DNA of 64,000 bases from an uncultured Pelagibacteraceae bacterium (GCA_902556905.1 CACDYK010000006.1:16661-80660); one strand, 5' to 3'; shown: positions 24,960 through 34,116, counted from the first letter of the stretch. Translations and numbers: made by a program. Notes: generated by a model not told the origin, from the sequence alone.

Positions 24960-25747
24960 TAATTTGAGTCCTTAAGTTTAGATCCCCTACCTAAATAACT
25001 TTCTATTACTTTTTCATCTTTTTTAACTTCATCTACTGATCCTTCAAATAAAACTGAACCTTCAGCCATTACAATAACTGGGTCGCATAATCTTCCTATA
25101 AAATCCATATCGTGTTCGATCATACAGAAAGTATACCCTTTTTCTTTATTGAGTTTTTCGATTGCTGTCCCAAGATCTTTTAGTAAAGTTCTATTCACAC
25201 CAGCACCCACTTCATCTAATAATACTAATTTAGCGTCTACCATCATTGTTCTACCTAATTCCAACAATTTCTTTTGTCCGCCTGATAAATTTCCAGCCAA
25301 TTCATTTGATAAATGACTAAGATTTAAAAAATCAACAACTTCTTTTGCTTTTTCTTTTACAATAGCTTCTTCCTCAGAAACTAGTTTTGGTTTTAATAGT
25401 GCGGTCATCAGTTTTTCACCAGATTGGTTTCCTGGAACCATCATTAAATTTTCCAATACTGATAAATTTGAAAATTCATGAGCAATTTGGAAAGTTCTAA
25501 GTAAACCTTTTGAAAATAATTCGTAAGATGGAACATCTGTAATATTTTCTTCATCAAAAGTTACTGCTCCACTTGATGATTTTAAATTACCAGCAATTAA
25601 ATTAAATAAAGTAGTTTTACCAGATCCATTAGGTCCAATAATGCCAGTTATAGTTCCTCTTTTAACATTTAAAGAACAATCAGATACAGCTGCTAAACCA
25701 CCAAAATATTTTGATAAATTATTTATTTCTAAAATATTTTCTGACAT
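24959..25747 (-). CDS. livG: LIV-type ABC transporter ATP-binding protein (LivG)
   Basis: 262 residues. Walker A GPNGSGKTTLFNLI, signature LSGGQKKLLELGRTMM and Walker B LVLLDEVGAGVN (Val in place of the usual Pro of DEP), then CMIEHDMDFIGRLCD, the LivG-type H-loop. It is the first transporter gene of the operon livG-livF-livH-livM and is preceded by the ProC-like gene with a 5-bp gap, so the reductase is probably in the same transcript. Confidence 0.92.
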   Translation of the reverse strand: MSENILEINNLSKYFGGLAAVSDCSLNVKRGTITGIIGPNGSGKTTLFNLIAGNLKSSSGAVTFDEENITDVPSYELFSKGLLRTFQIAHEFSNLSVLENLMMVPGNQSGEKLMTALLKPKLVSEEEAIVKEKAKEVVDFLNLSHLSNELAGNLSGGQKKLLELGRTMMVDAKLVLLDEVGAGVNRTLLKDLGTAIEKLNKEKGYTFCMIEHDMDFIGRLCDPVIVMAEGSVLFEGSVDEVKKDEKVIESYLGRGSKLKDSN

Positions 25748-25752
25748 TGGAA

Positions 25753-26520
25753 TTATTTATTAAGTCGTTTATGGATACTATTTAAAGTTTTTTCTAATGA
25801 CTTATAAAAACCAGCTTTAGTCAATTCTTTAACACCTTGTTCATTAAGACCCTTAGGCGTTTGAGACTCTTTAACTAAATACTTCAAATCCTCTTTAGAG
25901 TTTACAACAGCATCTTGAGATAAAGCTAAGAATAGTGATGTAATATATTTTTGAGCATTATCTCTTTTCACACCACGTTTTACAAGCCAATCTGTCATAA
26001 CTCTAAGCAACTCATAAAAAGGTGCCATCATTCCAGAAGTAGACCAAAAATTAATTGAAGATTTCTCATTTTTAATTTCTACAGTTGTTCCTATTTGATT
26101 AAAGAATTTTTTTATTTTTGGGTTAGGTGGACAAATAGGTACTGGTCCTTTTTTTAATGATATTGGAGGTAATGGTATTGCTCTTACAATATTTGCTTTT
26201 ACTTTAATCGATTTTTTTAATTGCGATAACGTAATCGTTGAAATGAAACTTATAATAGTATGACTAGATTTAAATTTTAAATCTTTAATGATTTTTTCAC
26301 CCACTGTTGGTGTAACTGATAAAAATATCCAATCACATTTATCAATTATTTCTTGATTATTTTTAGAAATATTAATCTTTTTAAATTTTCTTTTTAAAGT
26401 TTTTGCAGTTTTCTTATTTCTTTCAGAGATTATAATTTTTTTGAATTTAATTTTAGATTTACAGACTCCTGTGATTACTGAAGATGCAATTTTTCCTGTA
26501 CCAATAAATCCTAAATTCAT
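25753..26520 (-). CDS. pyrroline-5-carboxylate reductase-like protein
   Basis: 255 residues. The N-terminal dinucleotide motif GFIGTGKIASSVITG, the DWIFLSVTPTVGEKI segment and RAIPLPPISLKKGPVPICPP match the ProC fold, which reduces a cyclic imine with NAD(P)H. The C-terminal dimer helices are less canonical, so it may act on a substrate other than proline's precursor. It stands between glaH (33 bp upstream) and livG (5 bp downstream) on the same strand, which suggests a role in using an amino acid brought in by the transporter. Confidence 0.75.
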   Translation of the reverse strand: MNLGFIGTGKIASSVITGVCKSKIKFKKIIISERNKKTAKTLKRKFKKINISKNNQEIIDKCDWIFLSVTPTVGEKIIKDLKFKSSHTIISFISTITLSQLKKSIKVKANIVRAIPLPPISLKKGPVPICPPNPKIKKFFNQIGTTVEIKNEKSSINFWSTSGMMAPFYELLRVMTDWLVKRGVKRDNAQKYITSLFLALSQDAVVNSKEDLKYLVKESQTPKGLNEQGVKELTKAGFYKSLEKTLNSIHKRLNK

Positions 26521-26553
26521 AAATTTTGATTACTTTATATTGATTATATTGAA

Positions 26554-27465
26554 TTAATTAACAAAAAAAGAGCCTCTAATTCTCAGCAATTCTCTAATTA
26601 ATTCCTTATTTTCTTCAAAAGGTTTTCTTCCGTGTAACCAGAAGTAATTATTTGCAATAATAGAATTTCCAACTGGAAGCTTAGTAATAATTTTATTGTT
26701 ACTCTCCTCTAAACTGTCTGATAATTTTTGTAAAAAATTTCCTTGTTCCATATTTTTTGGCTCTGGAAATTGATCTATATAAGAAATATGAGGTCTTCCC
26801 TCTTCATCTGATGAAAAAACAGGGTGCTCAACCTTATAATCTATGTTTTTGCTTTTGGGTGATCCCCACATAAAATTTTGTTTACCAACTGGGTCACTAA
26901 ATAAATCATCACAGTGCTCCCAATCGTCTAAGTGCAACATTGCGGTCTCACCACCTTTTACATTCTCTTCATTTATTTTTGTCATTATTAACCAATCTGT
27001 AATTTCTTTTACATAAGTTCCATCTGTATGAAGATCCATATTTCTATAAGCTTTTCTTAAATAAGAATCGCTTTTGTCTTCATGCTTGACTTCAAATCTT
27101 GCATAATATTTTCCAGCCATTGAGTCATGATTGGGTACACCAATTAAATGAGCAATTGCAGTAGAAAGTTTTACTAAAAATTTATCATTAATTTTAGAAG
27201 TAATATTTTTAGGGCCAATTATAAAACATCCTGTATCCCTATCTCTTAATATTTTATTCATTAGTTCACTTAATTTATTATTAGTTAAATCATCTAAACT
27301 TTTTGCAATGGTAAATCTGGTAAATGGTTTTAGTTCTAATGCGGTTAGATCAAATTTGTTAAAAGGGAAGATTAGTTTTTTTATGATTTCATCATCTAAA
27401 CTAATATTAATTATTCGTTTTGATTTTTCATGCTCATGTATTTCAAGACCAGCTATATTTTGCAT
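26554..27465 (-). CDS. glaH: glutarate 2-hydroxylase (GlaH/CsiD), Fe(II)/2-oxoglutarate oxygenase
   Basis: 303 residues. Long stretches recall E. coli GlaH: LHTDGTYVKEITDWLIM, GGETAMLHLDDWEHCDDLF, SYIDQFPEPK and NYFWLHGRKPF. The iron ligands are H146, D148 and H278, all shifted by 14 from E. coli H160/D162/H292 (numbers from memory). The enzyme converts glutarate to L-2-hydroxyglutarate with 2-oxoglutarate, a step in lysine/glutarate degradation. The usual partner LhgO (L-2-hydroxyglutarate oxidase) is not in this window. The gene sits between two LIV transporters and upstream of a ProC-like reductase. Confidence 0.88.
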   Translation of the reverse strand: MQNIAGLEIHEHEKSKRIINISLDDEIIKKLIFPFNKFDLTALELKPFTRFTIAKSLDDLTNNKLSELMNKILRDRDTGCFIIGPKNITSKINDKFLVKLSTAIAHLIGVPNHDSMAGKYYARFEVKHEDKSDSYLRKAYRNMDLHTDGTYVKEITDWLIMTKINEENVKGGETAMLHLDDWEHCDDLFSDPVGKQNFMWGSPKSKNIDYKVEHPVFSSDEEGRPHISYIDQFPEPKNMEQGNFLQKLSDSLEESNNKIITKLPVGNSIIANNYFWLHGRKPFEENKELIRELLRIRGSFFVN

Positions 27466-27505
27466 AATAAATTCTAGGTTAACTTTATTAATAAATCAAT
27501 TTTAT

Positions 27506-27829
27506 TTAAAAATAATTGCTTAAAATTGCCATACTGACAGCAGAAAAAATAGTTGGATAAACATAGTTTTTATTTGAAATAAAAAAAACAATTAAAGATA
27601 AAATTACAACAGCTAATCTACTTAAATAACTAGCATCAATTAAAACTCCTACAGGAAAAATAATTGTTCTAGCAATTAGAGCAGCTAATGTTGCATAAGC
27701 TAAACAATTAAACCATTTAAATAATTTTGATGTTTCTTTAATTCCTTCAGAACTTACTGCACCTAAAAATCTTGATAAAAAAGTTGCAAGTGATGTTACT
27801 AGGATTGCATAAACAATATTAGCTGACAT
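27506..27829 (-). CDS. azlD: AzlD-family branched-chain amino acid exporter subunit
   Basis: 107 residues with three to four hydrophobic helices, the normal size of AzlD. The start overlaps the azlC stop by 11 bp, so the pair is translationally coupled. AzlD is the small partner that AzlC needs for export of branched-chain or similar amino acids. The pattern FLSRFLGAVSSEGIKETSKLFKWFNCLAYATLAALIAR is typical of the family. Confidence 0.82.
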   Translation of the reverse strand: MSANIVYAILVTSLATFLSRFLGAVSSEGIKETSKLFKWFNCLAYATLAALIARTIIFPVGVLIDASYLSRLAVVILSLIVFFISNKNYVYPTIFSAVSMAILSNYF

Positions 27830-28523
27830 TTAATTCTCCAATTAAATATGCGATTGAACCACCCACCAATCCACCTAATAAAATTGACCACTCTGGTGTT
27901 AAAAAATAAAAAATTGGTCCTAATATTAATCCAAGAATAACTGATAAGGAAACCTGTATAGTTTTAGAAGCCCCAACCATCATACATAAAAAATAAATAG
28001 GATTTAAAATTGCTAATCCCATCATCAAATCTTTATTTAGATATTCTGAAGAAAAAAAACCAATAAAAGTTCCAATTACCGCAATACTCCAGGTTGCAGT
28101 ACCAATACCAATCCAATAATCAATACGTTGTTCTTTAGGTATTGATTTGTAATTACTTTTCATGATTAACCAAGCAGAAACAGCAATAAAATGACATGAA
28201 AAATAATATTTCCACTTTGGCTGACTTTCATGCATCATCAAAGGGAATAACGATACGGCCATTGGATAAAGTCGGGCATTAACAAACCAAACAGCTAAAA
28301 AAATATTTAGCAAAGAAGCACCAACTAACAATGACTCTGCCATTACCAAAGAACCTGGCAAGGCATAAGTTAACATTGTAGAAAAAACACTCTCTTGAAT
28401 ATTAAATCCTAAATTTTTAAGTAAAGCTCCAATAGCAATAAAACAGCATCCTAATGCAATAGCGGGGCTATCATGTTTTAATATGGATTTATAACCTTTA
28501 AGAAAAAATTCTTTATTTATCAT
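27819..28523 (-). CDS. azlC: AzlC-family branched-chain amino acid exporter subunit
   Basis: 234 residues, six or so hydrophobic helices, with the AzlC-type segments FSTMLTYALPGSLVMAESLL and LAVWFVNARLYPMAVSLFPLM. AzlCD proteins export branched-chain amino acids in other bacteria. Its start touches the stop of livF2 by one base, so an exporter is cotranscribed with an importer of the same substrate class. This could serve as a relief valve for accumulated amino acid. Confidence 0.83.
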   Translation of the reverse strand: MINKEFFLKGYKSILKHDSPAIALGCCFIAIGALLKNLGFNIQESVFSTMLTYALPGSLVMAESLLVGASLLNIFLAVWFVNARLYPMAVSLFPLMMHESQPKWKYYFSCHFIAVSAWLIMKSNYKSIPKEQRIDYWIGIGTATWSIAVIGTFIGFFSSEYLNKDLMMGLAILNPIYFLCMMVGASKTIQVSLSVILGLILGPIFYFLTPEWSILLGGLVGGSIAYLIGELNVS

Positions 28524-29308
28524 CAGCCACCAAGAAATAGTCTACCTACGTCTGGATTTTCCAATAAATCATTTCCTTTTCCAGCAATGGCAGTTTGTCC
28601 TGACACTAAAACATAACCAATGTCAGCAAACTCCAGACCTTTCTTAGCATTTTGTTCAACAAGTATTATTGTTTTTTTTTCATTTTGTTGAAGATCTCTT
28701 AAAATTTCAAAAACCATATCTATATATCTTGGCTCTAATCCAATTGAAGGTTCATCTACCAATAACACTGATGGTTTCATAACAAGAGCTCTAGATATTT
28801 CTAGCAATCTTCTTTCTCCACCAGATAAAACTTTTGCAGGTTGTGTTCTTCTATTTCTTAATCTTTCATATTTTGCAAAAATCTTTTCAGCTTCCTCATA
28901 AGACTCGTCTGTTTTATCTTTGATATATCCACCCATTAATAAATTTTCTTCAACTGTCATGTCTGGAAAAACAGAATTATCTTGAAGAATATAAGCTATC
29001 CCTACTGATTTTAATTTTTCAGCTGGTGATAAATTTGTAATTTCTTTTCCTTCTATTTCTATTTGACCTGAAAAAATATTTGTAAATCCATAAATAGAAT
29101 GAAGTATTGTAGATTTACCAGCTCCATTAGGGCCAATTAAACATAACGATTGAGCTTTATTTACAAACAAATCAAAGTTATGCAAAATTTCCATTTTACC
29201 GTATCCAGCATTTAAACCTTTAATAGTTAAATGAATTTCATCTGGAGATAATTTTTTTAAATCATCTGCTGTTGGAGCTTTTCCTAATACTTCATATTGG
29301 TTTGACAT
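28523..29308 (-). CDS. livF: second LIV-type ABC transporter ATP-binding protein (LivF)
   Basis: 261 residues with Walker A GPNGAGKSTILHSIYG, signature LSGGERRLLEISRALVM and Walker B VLLVDEPSIGLEP. The 30-residue N-terminal extension (MSNQYEVLGKAPTADDLKKLSPDEI) before the first strand is unusual for LivF but keeps good coding character. It overlaps the livG stop by one base. The protein pairs with the LivG at 29308-30048. Confidence 0.9.
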   Translation of the reverse strand: MSNQYEVLGKAPTADDLKKLSPDEIHLTIKGLNAGYGKMEILHNFDLFVNKAQSLCLIGPNGAGKSTILHSIYGFTNIFSGQIEIEGKEITNLSPAEKLKSVGIAYILQDNSVFPDMTVEENLLMGGYIKDKTDESYEEAEKIFAKYERLRNRRTQPAKVLSGGERRLLEISRALVMKPSVLLVDEPSIGLEPRYIDMVFEILRDLQQNEKKTIILVEQNAKKGLEFADIGYVLVSGQTAIAGKGNDLLENPDVGRLFLGG

Positions 29309-30048
29309 TATTGTGCCCCTAAATACGCATCTATAACACGTTTATCATTTTTAATTTCATCTGGAGAACCATTTGCTAGCATCTTTCCATGAGCTAGACA
29401 GAAAATATCTTCAGCTAATTGCATAATCACCCTCATATTATGCTCGATAACTAGAAGAGTGATTCCAAAATCTTGGTTAACTTTGATTAATCTATCAATA
29501 ATCCCGTTAATCAATGTAGGGTTAATTCCTGCTGTTGGCTCATCCAATAGTAGCATCTCAGGTTCATTCATTAAAGCCATAGCAAGCTCTAATAATTTTT
29601 GCTGCCCAAAAGATAAATCTCCTGCTCTTAATTTTCTTTTTTGATACAAACCTACAAAATTTAATAAATTTTCTGCTCTTTCATTAAGCTCTTTAGGAAT
29701 TTTTGAAAATATAGACATTATATTTGCATCACTATCTTTATGGCTAATAAGCATGTTTTCTACACAGTTTAGCTTGCCGTAAATTCGAGTTTGTTGAAAT
29801 GTTCTTAATAACCCAAGTTTTGCAATAATTGGGACAGGTAACTCTGAAACTTCTTTACCATTAAATTTGATAGAACCATTATCTATTGGATATGTTCCAA
29901 CAATAGAATTAAATAATGTAGTTTTTCCTGATCCATTTGGACCAATCAAACCTACAATTTTGCCTTTTTCAACATTCATTGAAATATCAACATTAGCTTT
30001 TACACCACCAAATGATTTACTTACGTTGCTTACTTCTAAAATACTCAT
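29308..30048 (-). CDS. livG: second LIV-type ABC transporter ATP-binding protein (LivG)
   Basis: 246 residues. Walker A GPNGSGKTTLFNSIVG, signature LSFGQQKLLELAMALM and Walker B MLLLDEPTAGINP, followed by LVIEHNMRVIMQLAEDI. The signature has Phe in place of the first Gly (LSFGQ), as often seen in LivG. Overlaps livM by 4 bp. Confidence 0.92.
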   Translation of the reverse strand: MSILEVSNVSKSFGGVKANVDISMNVEKGKIVGLIGPNGSGKTTLFNSIVGTYPIDNGSIKFNGKEVSELPVPIIAKLGLLRTFQQTRIYGKLNCVENMLISHKDSDANIMSIFSKIPKELNERAENLLNFVGLYQKRKLRAGDLSFGQQKLLELAMALMNEPEMLLLDEPTAGINPTLINGIIDRLIKVNQDFGITLLVIEHNMRVIMQLAEDIFCLAHGKMLANGSPDEIKNDKRVIDAYLGAQ

Positions 30049-31097
30049 TTAAGTTCTACCTGTGCTTTTCGATCTGCTTCATCTACAACTTCCCCAAATC
30101 TTTCTGGGTATTTTTCTCTCAACCAACCCATAATTCCCTCTGGGAAATATATTACAATTACAACAATTAAAACTCCAAGAGCTACGTACTGCCAGCCCAA
30201 GAAGAATGTCCAAAAGCCTTCTTTAAAAATATGAAATATAGTTGCTCCAATAACTGGTCCCCATAAAGTTCCTTTACCACCTAAAATTGCCATTAAAACC
30301 ATGAACACTCCCATTTCTCTTCCATCGAATGCAACATCGGTTGAGTCAATGTAACCAACTAATCCTCCCATGATTCCTCCAGCTAAACCACAAAAGAAAG
30401 CTGATATCATCCAACCAATGATTTTATATTTCATAGTTTGAATTCCCATAGCTTCTGCTTTATCTTCGTTATCTCTTATTGCATTCAAGATTAATTTGAA
30501 TCGAGTAGAGTAAATTGATTTAACAGATATAAAAGTTAGTACTAAAACTAAAAAGCTTAAAAAATAAAAAAACTCTCCTCGTGCTTCTAAATCTCCAACT
30601 TCAGGGAATGGAGGAGTTGTAAAGCCTTGACCTGCTCCTATAATTTCTATTCCACCCGAAATCTCTCCAGCCGCAACTCCTAAACCTAAAGTGCAAATTG
30701 CAAAATAATGTCCTCTTAATCCTAGAATTGCATATCCAATTAGACCAGCAACTATTGTTGGGACTATTGCAGCAACTACAAGTCCATATGCCATACCTTG
30801 GAAAAATTGACTAGGAGTATGTACGAAAGTTTTTTCTCCGCCACTTTCAGTCCATTCAGCTAAAGGGAAAAACATCCCAACTTGAACTGAGGCACATAAA
30901 TACATTCCAAGACCATAGAATAGAATATTACCAAACGTATTATAACCCATTTCACCACCCTGAATATTCCAAGTCAAAGCTAGTACAATGAGTATACAAA
31001 GTATAGATAATTGAACCTTAAAGGCAGGTAATACAAATGGTGCAACTACTCCAAAGATTAATATTGCAGCGTATAATATAATATTTTTATTTATCAT
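30045..31097 (-). CDS. livM: second LIV-type ABC transporter permease (LivM)
   Basis: 350 residues. LivM features: GLRGHYFAICTLGLGVAAGEI, the coupling loop LILNAIRDNEDKAEAMGIQT and LMAILGGKGTLWGPVIGATIF, ending YFPEGIMGWL. It overlaps livG and livH by 4 bp at both ends. The C-terminal tail is long and charged. It acts with LivH (31094-31987). Confidence 0.92.
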   Translation of the reverse strand: MINKNIILYAAILIFGVVAPFVLPAFKVQLSILCILIVLALTWNIQGGEMGYNTFGNILFYGLGMYLCASVQVGMFFPLAEWTESGGEKTFVHTPSQFFQGMAYGLVVAAIVPTIVAGLIGYAILGLRGHYFAICTLGLGVAAGEISGGIEIIGAGQGFTTPPFPEVGDLEARGEFFYFLSFLVLVLTFISVKSIYSTRFKLILNAIRDNEDKAEAMGIQTMKYKIIGWMISAFFCGLAGGIMGGLVGYIDSTDVAFDGREMGVFMVLMAILGGKGTLWGPVIGATIFHIFKEGFWTFFLGWQYVALGVLIVVIVIYFPEGIMGWLREKYPERFGEVVDEADRKAQVELK

Positions 31098-31987
31098 TTT
31101 AGGTACTCTCTTTTTTTAGAAAGTTTAAATCTTCGATAAACTAAAATTAAAACTAGCAACATAAAAACAGAACCAATTCTGAATTCTGTTCCAAGAATAT
31201 AATCTGCAAATTCTTCAAATACTCCAAGACCCATACCTGAAACTGCAACACCAGGTAAATTTCCTAATCCAGCAATAATAACAATCATGAAAGATCTTAT
31301 TGTATAAGGTAGCCCCATATAAGGATGAATTGTAAATGTAATAGCTACTAATGCTCCAGCTACACCACAAAGTGCTGCATTAATACCAAAAGTAGCTGCA
31401 TAAACTTTTTCAGTATCAACACCTAAAATTTTTGCTGCTCTAGCATTTTGTGCTGTTGCTCTAATTGCACGACCTAACTTTGATTTTCTCATGTAAATAA
31501 CAAGACCTATAGCAAAAATAATACTTATGATTGCTGCAAATATTTTTGAATTTGGTAATGTCACTGAATTATTAAACAACATTGTTGTTCCAAATTCAGA
31601 ATTTGCAAGAACAACATCTGCACCAAAAGCAAAGTTCATTAATTGCATGAAAAGTATACTTATTCCAAACGTAGCTAGTATCGATATGAATAAATCTCTA
31701 TCTACAACTTTATTGATGACTAATTTATAAAGACCTACACCTACAAAATACATTATAGCAGGTGCTACTATCACTCCTAAAGCTGGGTGTATTCCTGATA
31801 GATACATAAAATAAGTAATGTAACCTCCAAGAATTACTAAATCTCCTTGAGCTATATTAATTATATTCATTACTCCCCATTGAAGAGCCATTCCATATGC
31901 AATAAGTGCAAATAAAATTCCAAGCAATATTCCATCTAATGATGCTTGAACCATTAATATTGGTACTTGAAATATAAGTAGATCCAT
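31094..31987 (-). CDS. livH: second LIV-type ABC transporter permease (LivH), intact
   Basis: 297 residues. LivH features: LFALIAYGMALQWGVMNIINIAQGDLVILGGY, the loop SKLGRAIRATAQNARAAKILGVD and IVIAGLGNLPGVAVSGMGLG. It is intact and gives a direct comparison for the split livH at 23238-24249: here the residues before the coupling loop continue without a break (YMRKSKLGRAIRATA). The gene is separated from the binding-protein gene by an attenuator-like hairpin. Confidence 0.92.
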   Translation of the reverse strand: MDLLIFQVPILMVQASLDGILLGILFALIAYGMALQWGVMNIINIAQGDLVILGGYITYFMYLSGIHPALGVIVAPAIMYFVGVGLYKLVINKVVDRDLFISILATFGISILFMQLMNFAFGADVVLANSEFGTTMLFNNSVTLPNSKIFAAIISIIFAIGLVIYMRKSKLGRAIRATAQNARAAKILGVDTEKVYAATFGINAALCGVAGALVAITFTIHPYMGLPYTIRSFMIVIIAGLGNLPGVAVSGMGLGVFEEFADYILGTEFRIGSVFMLLVLILVYRRFKLSKKREYLK

Positions 31988-32007
31988 AATTTTTTATTGA
32001 GACTTTC

Positions 32008-32043
32008 TATATAAAAATGCCCCCTATTACTAGGGAGCATTTT
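32008..32043 (-). terminator. attenuator hairpin between binding protein and livHMGF
   Basis: On the minus strand AAAATGC and then CCCTA pair with TAGGG and GCATTTT in a nearly perfect stem (plus-strand 32014-32043, one mismatch, four-base loop), followed by TTTTTATA. It comes 13 bp after the binding-protein stop and before livH. This is the common arrangement that gives more periplasmic binding protein than membrane complex. Confidence 0.8.
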
Positions 32044-32055
32044 GCAAATTAGATA

Positions 32056-33291
32056 TTATCTTTGAGACCAAGAAGGAATTGGGTGTATTAACTCAGCTGA
32101 GGCCCATTTAGTAGGAGCTACAACTTTGTTTTCACATTTATCCCCATCACACATAACTTGGAATAACACCATTGGCTTGTCAACATTCTGACCACCTTCT
32201 GCAAATTTTATGTTTCCATAAAAAGTTTGCATATTGGTATCAGCAAGTGCATCTCTTACTTTAACTTTGTCAAAAGAGTTTGCTCTTTCAAATGCATCTT
32301 TAAAAACCAATAAAGCTGCTGAAGACTCAGCTGCTTGATAAGGAGGTGCATAACCGAACTCTTTAGTAAAGTCAGCATCATAAGTCATGCCGTCTTTAAA
32401 AAAGTTATCTTTATAAGTTAAAGTCTTATGCCATTGTGAAGCACATAATGCATACTGAGAATTTTTACCATGTTGTTTTGATAATTTCGCAGCATCACAG
32501 TGTGTCATTGCAAGCATTGGTACGTCAACTTTCATTTCAGCAATTTGTCTAATTGCTGTCAAAGCACCTTTAGTATGACCAGAAACTACTAGAACATCTG
32601 GTTTAACAGCTTTAACTTTTGCTAAAGTTGCTGCCATATCATTTAGTTCTTTTGGTAGTTTGTCGTCAATTACTTTTTTAGATCCAGTTCTTTTGATTGC
32701 ATCTAAAACACCTAATCTTACATCTTGAGAAAAAGCATCTTGTTCAAATGCCATTGCAACAGATACCGGTTTACCATTATTTTTCTCAACAGCTAAATCG
32801 ATAGCTACATCAAGATATAAATTTGCTGGTGCAAGCACTGCAAAAAGATATTTGTAACCTTTAGTGAACAAAGATCTTGAAGCACCGTTTGCTTCAACCA
32901 TTGGTACACCATACTTTTCAGTTACAGGAGCTATTGCTTTAGTCAATCCTGAGCTGTATGGCCCAAGCATAAACTCAACTCCATCTTGTTTGATTAATCT
33001 TTCTGCAAGTTGCGCTGCTCTTTTTGGGTTTGACTCATCATCATAATAAATGATTTCAAACTTATAAGTTTTTCCACCAACCTTAACACCACCCATGCTA
33101 TTAATTCTATCAACGGCCATATTGTAACCGTTTTGAGTATGAACACCATTAGAAGAGTATTTACCAGTTAGTGAAATAGCAGATCCTAAAACTATCTTGT
33201 CACCTACAACTTTTGCAAAAGATGTAACTGATGAAGATAATAAAATTGCTAATGCAGAAACAAAACTTAAGATAATTTTATTTAATTTCAT
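32056..33291 (-). CDS. second LIV-type ABC substrate-binding protein
   Basis: 411 residues with a signal peptide (MKLNKIILSFVSALAILLSSSVTSFA). Family segments: IVLGSAISLTGKYSSNGVHTQNGYNMAVDRIN, YYDDESNPKRAAQLAERLI and FMLGPYSSGLTKAIAPVTEKY. There is a C-terminal cysteine pair (VMCDGDKCEN). The ribosome binding site AGAGGAAA lies well placed before the ATG. First gene of the livK-H-M-G-F-azlCD series. By pattern it is closer to the amino acid/amide-binding members than to the Ala-rich protein at 20481, so the two importers probably have different ligands. Confidence 0.9.
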   Translation of the reverse strand: MKLNKIILSFVSALAILLSSSVTSFAKVVGDKIVLGSAISLTGKYSSNGVHTQNGYNMAVDRINSMGGVKVGGKTYKFEIIYYDDESNPKRAAQLAERLIKQDGVEFMLGPYSSGLTKAIAPVTEKYGVPMVEANGASRSLFTKGYKYLFAVLAPANLYLDVAIDLAVEKNNGKPVSVAMAFEQDAFSQDVRLGVLDAIKRTGSKKVIDDKLPKELNDMAATLAKVKAVKPDVLVVSGHTKGALTAIRQIAEMKVDVPMLAMTHCDAAKLSKQHGKNSQYALCASQWHKTLTYKDNFFKDGMTYDADFTKEFGYAPPYQAAESSAALLVFKDAFERANSFDKVKVRDALADTNMQTFYGNIKFAEGGQNVDKPMVLFQVMCDGDKCENKVVAPTKWASAELIHPIPSWSQR

Positions 33292-33381
33292 TTTATTTCC
33301 TCTGGTTATTAATTAATTAATGATTGATTAAATAAAGAAATTGACCTTAATGCAAGAGGCAATAAGAACCACGTATTTATG

Positions 33382-33996
33382 TTAATATTGCTGAGTTATA
33401 ACTATTATCAATGCAATTATTAGTAAAACGCACGCTGAAATTGTATTAATAACTTTGGGGTTTGCTTTAATCCAAACAATTAGTTTTCTTGCAAGCACCG
33501 CGTAAGCAATTAAGGATAAAAAATCTAAAACAACATAAGTTGTGATCAAAATAAAAAATTGAGCAATATAATTTGCACTAAAATCGATAAATTGGGGAAA
33601 TATTAATGGAAAAAACATCCATGCCTTTGGACTTGTGCCTGCAACTAAAAAACCATCTCTGTAAAAAGAAAATAAACTTTTTGATAAAACGTTGTCTGAA
33701 TTTATATCTTTTGGTTTTGATTTATAGAGATCATAAGAAAGATATAAAATATAAGTTACTCCAACCCATTTAAAAATATTTAAAAAATTTGGATTATCGA
33801 CAAAAAAAGATCCAATTACAAAAATTACTAAGGTCGCCTGTATAAAATTTGCTGTCACATCTCCTAATGCCGTCCAGATACATTTTTGAATTCCATAATT
33901 CATAGAATAAGAAATGATTACAATTCTAGGTGTACCTGGGGTGATGAATAGAAATAAAATTATTTGTAAAAATAAAAAGTAATTTAGGGGGTACAT
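33382..33996 (-). CDS. LysE/RhtB-family amino acid exporter
   Basis: 204 residues, six hydrophobic helices. The N-terminal ITPGTPRIVIISYSMNYGIQKCIWTALGDV segment matches the LysE/RhtB signature (GPxxxxVxxxxxxxGxxxGxxxxxG), here TPG...GIQKCIWTALGD. The middle SPKAWMFFPLIFPQFID is also typical. It would export a basic or neutral amino acid or threonine/homoserine-like compound. Its upstream spacer contains a perfect 9-bp inverted repeat. Confidence 0.83.
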   Translation of the reverse strand: MYPLNYFLFLQIILFLFITPGTPRIVIISYSMNYGIQKCIWTALGDVTANFIQATLVIFVIGSFFVDNPNFLNIFKWVGVTYILYLSYDLYKSKPKDINSDNVLSKSLFSFYRDGFLVAGTSPKAWMFFPLIFPQFIDFSANYIAQFFILITTYVVLDFLSLIAYAVLARKLIVWIKANPKVINTISACVLLIIALIIVITQQY

Positions 33997-34005
33997 GTTA
34001 TAGAA

Positions 34006-34052
34006 GATAGTCCAAAAAAACCGGGAGCTAAAGATGGCTAAGATGGACTATC
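34006..34052. repeat. 9-bp perfect inverted repeat with inner stem in a divergent spacer
   Basis: GATAGTCCA (34006-34014) and TGGACTATC (34044-34052) are exact reverse complements separated by 29 bp. Inside, AGCT and GGCT can form a further short stem around AAAGAT. There is no T-run, so it is not a simple terminator. It lies 10 bp upstream of the LysE-type start and 65 bp upstream of the TIGR03643-like start, a place for an operator or a structured leader. Confidence 0.5.
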
Positions 34053-34116
34053 AGATATATTAATATCATGCTCTAAAAAAAATGCATTAATCTTTTTTTT
34101 CAAATATAAAGGATTT

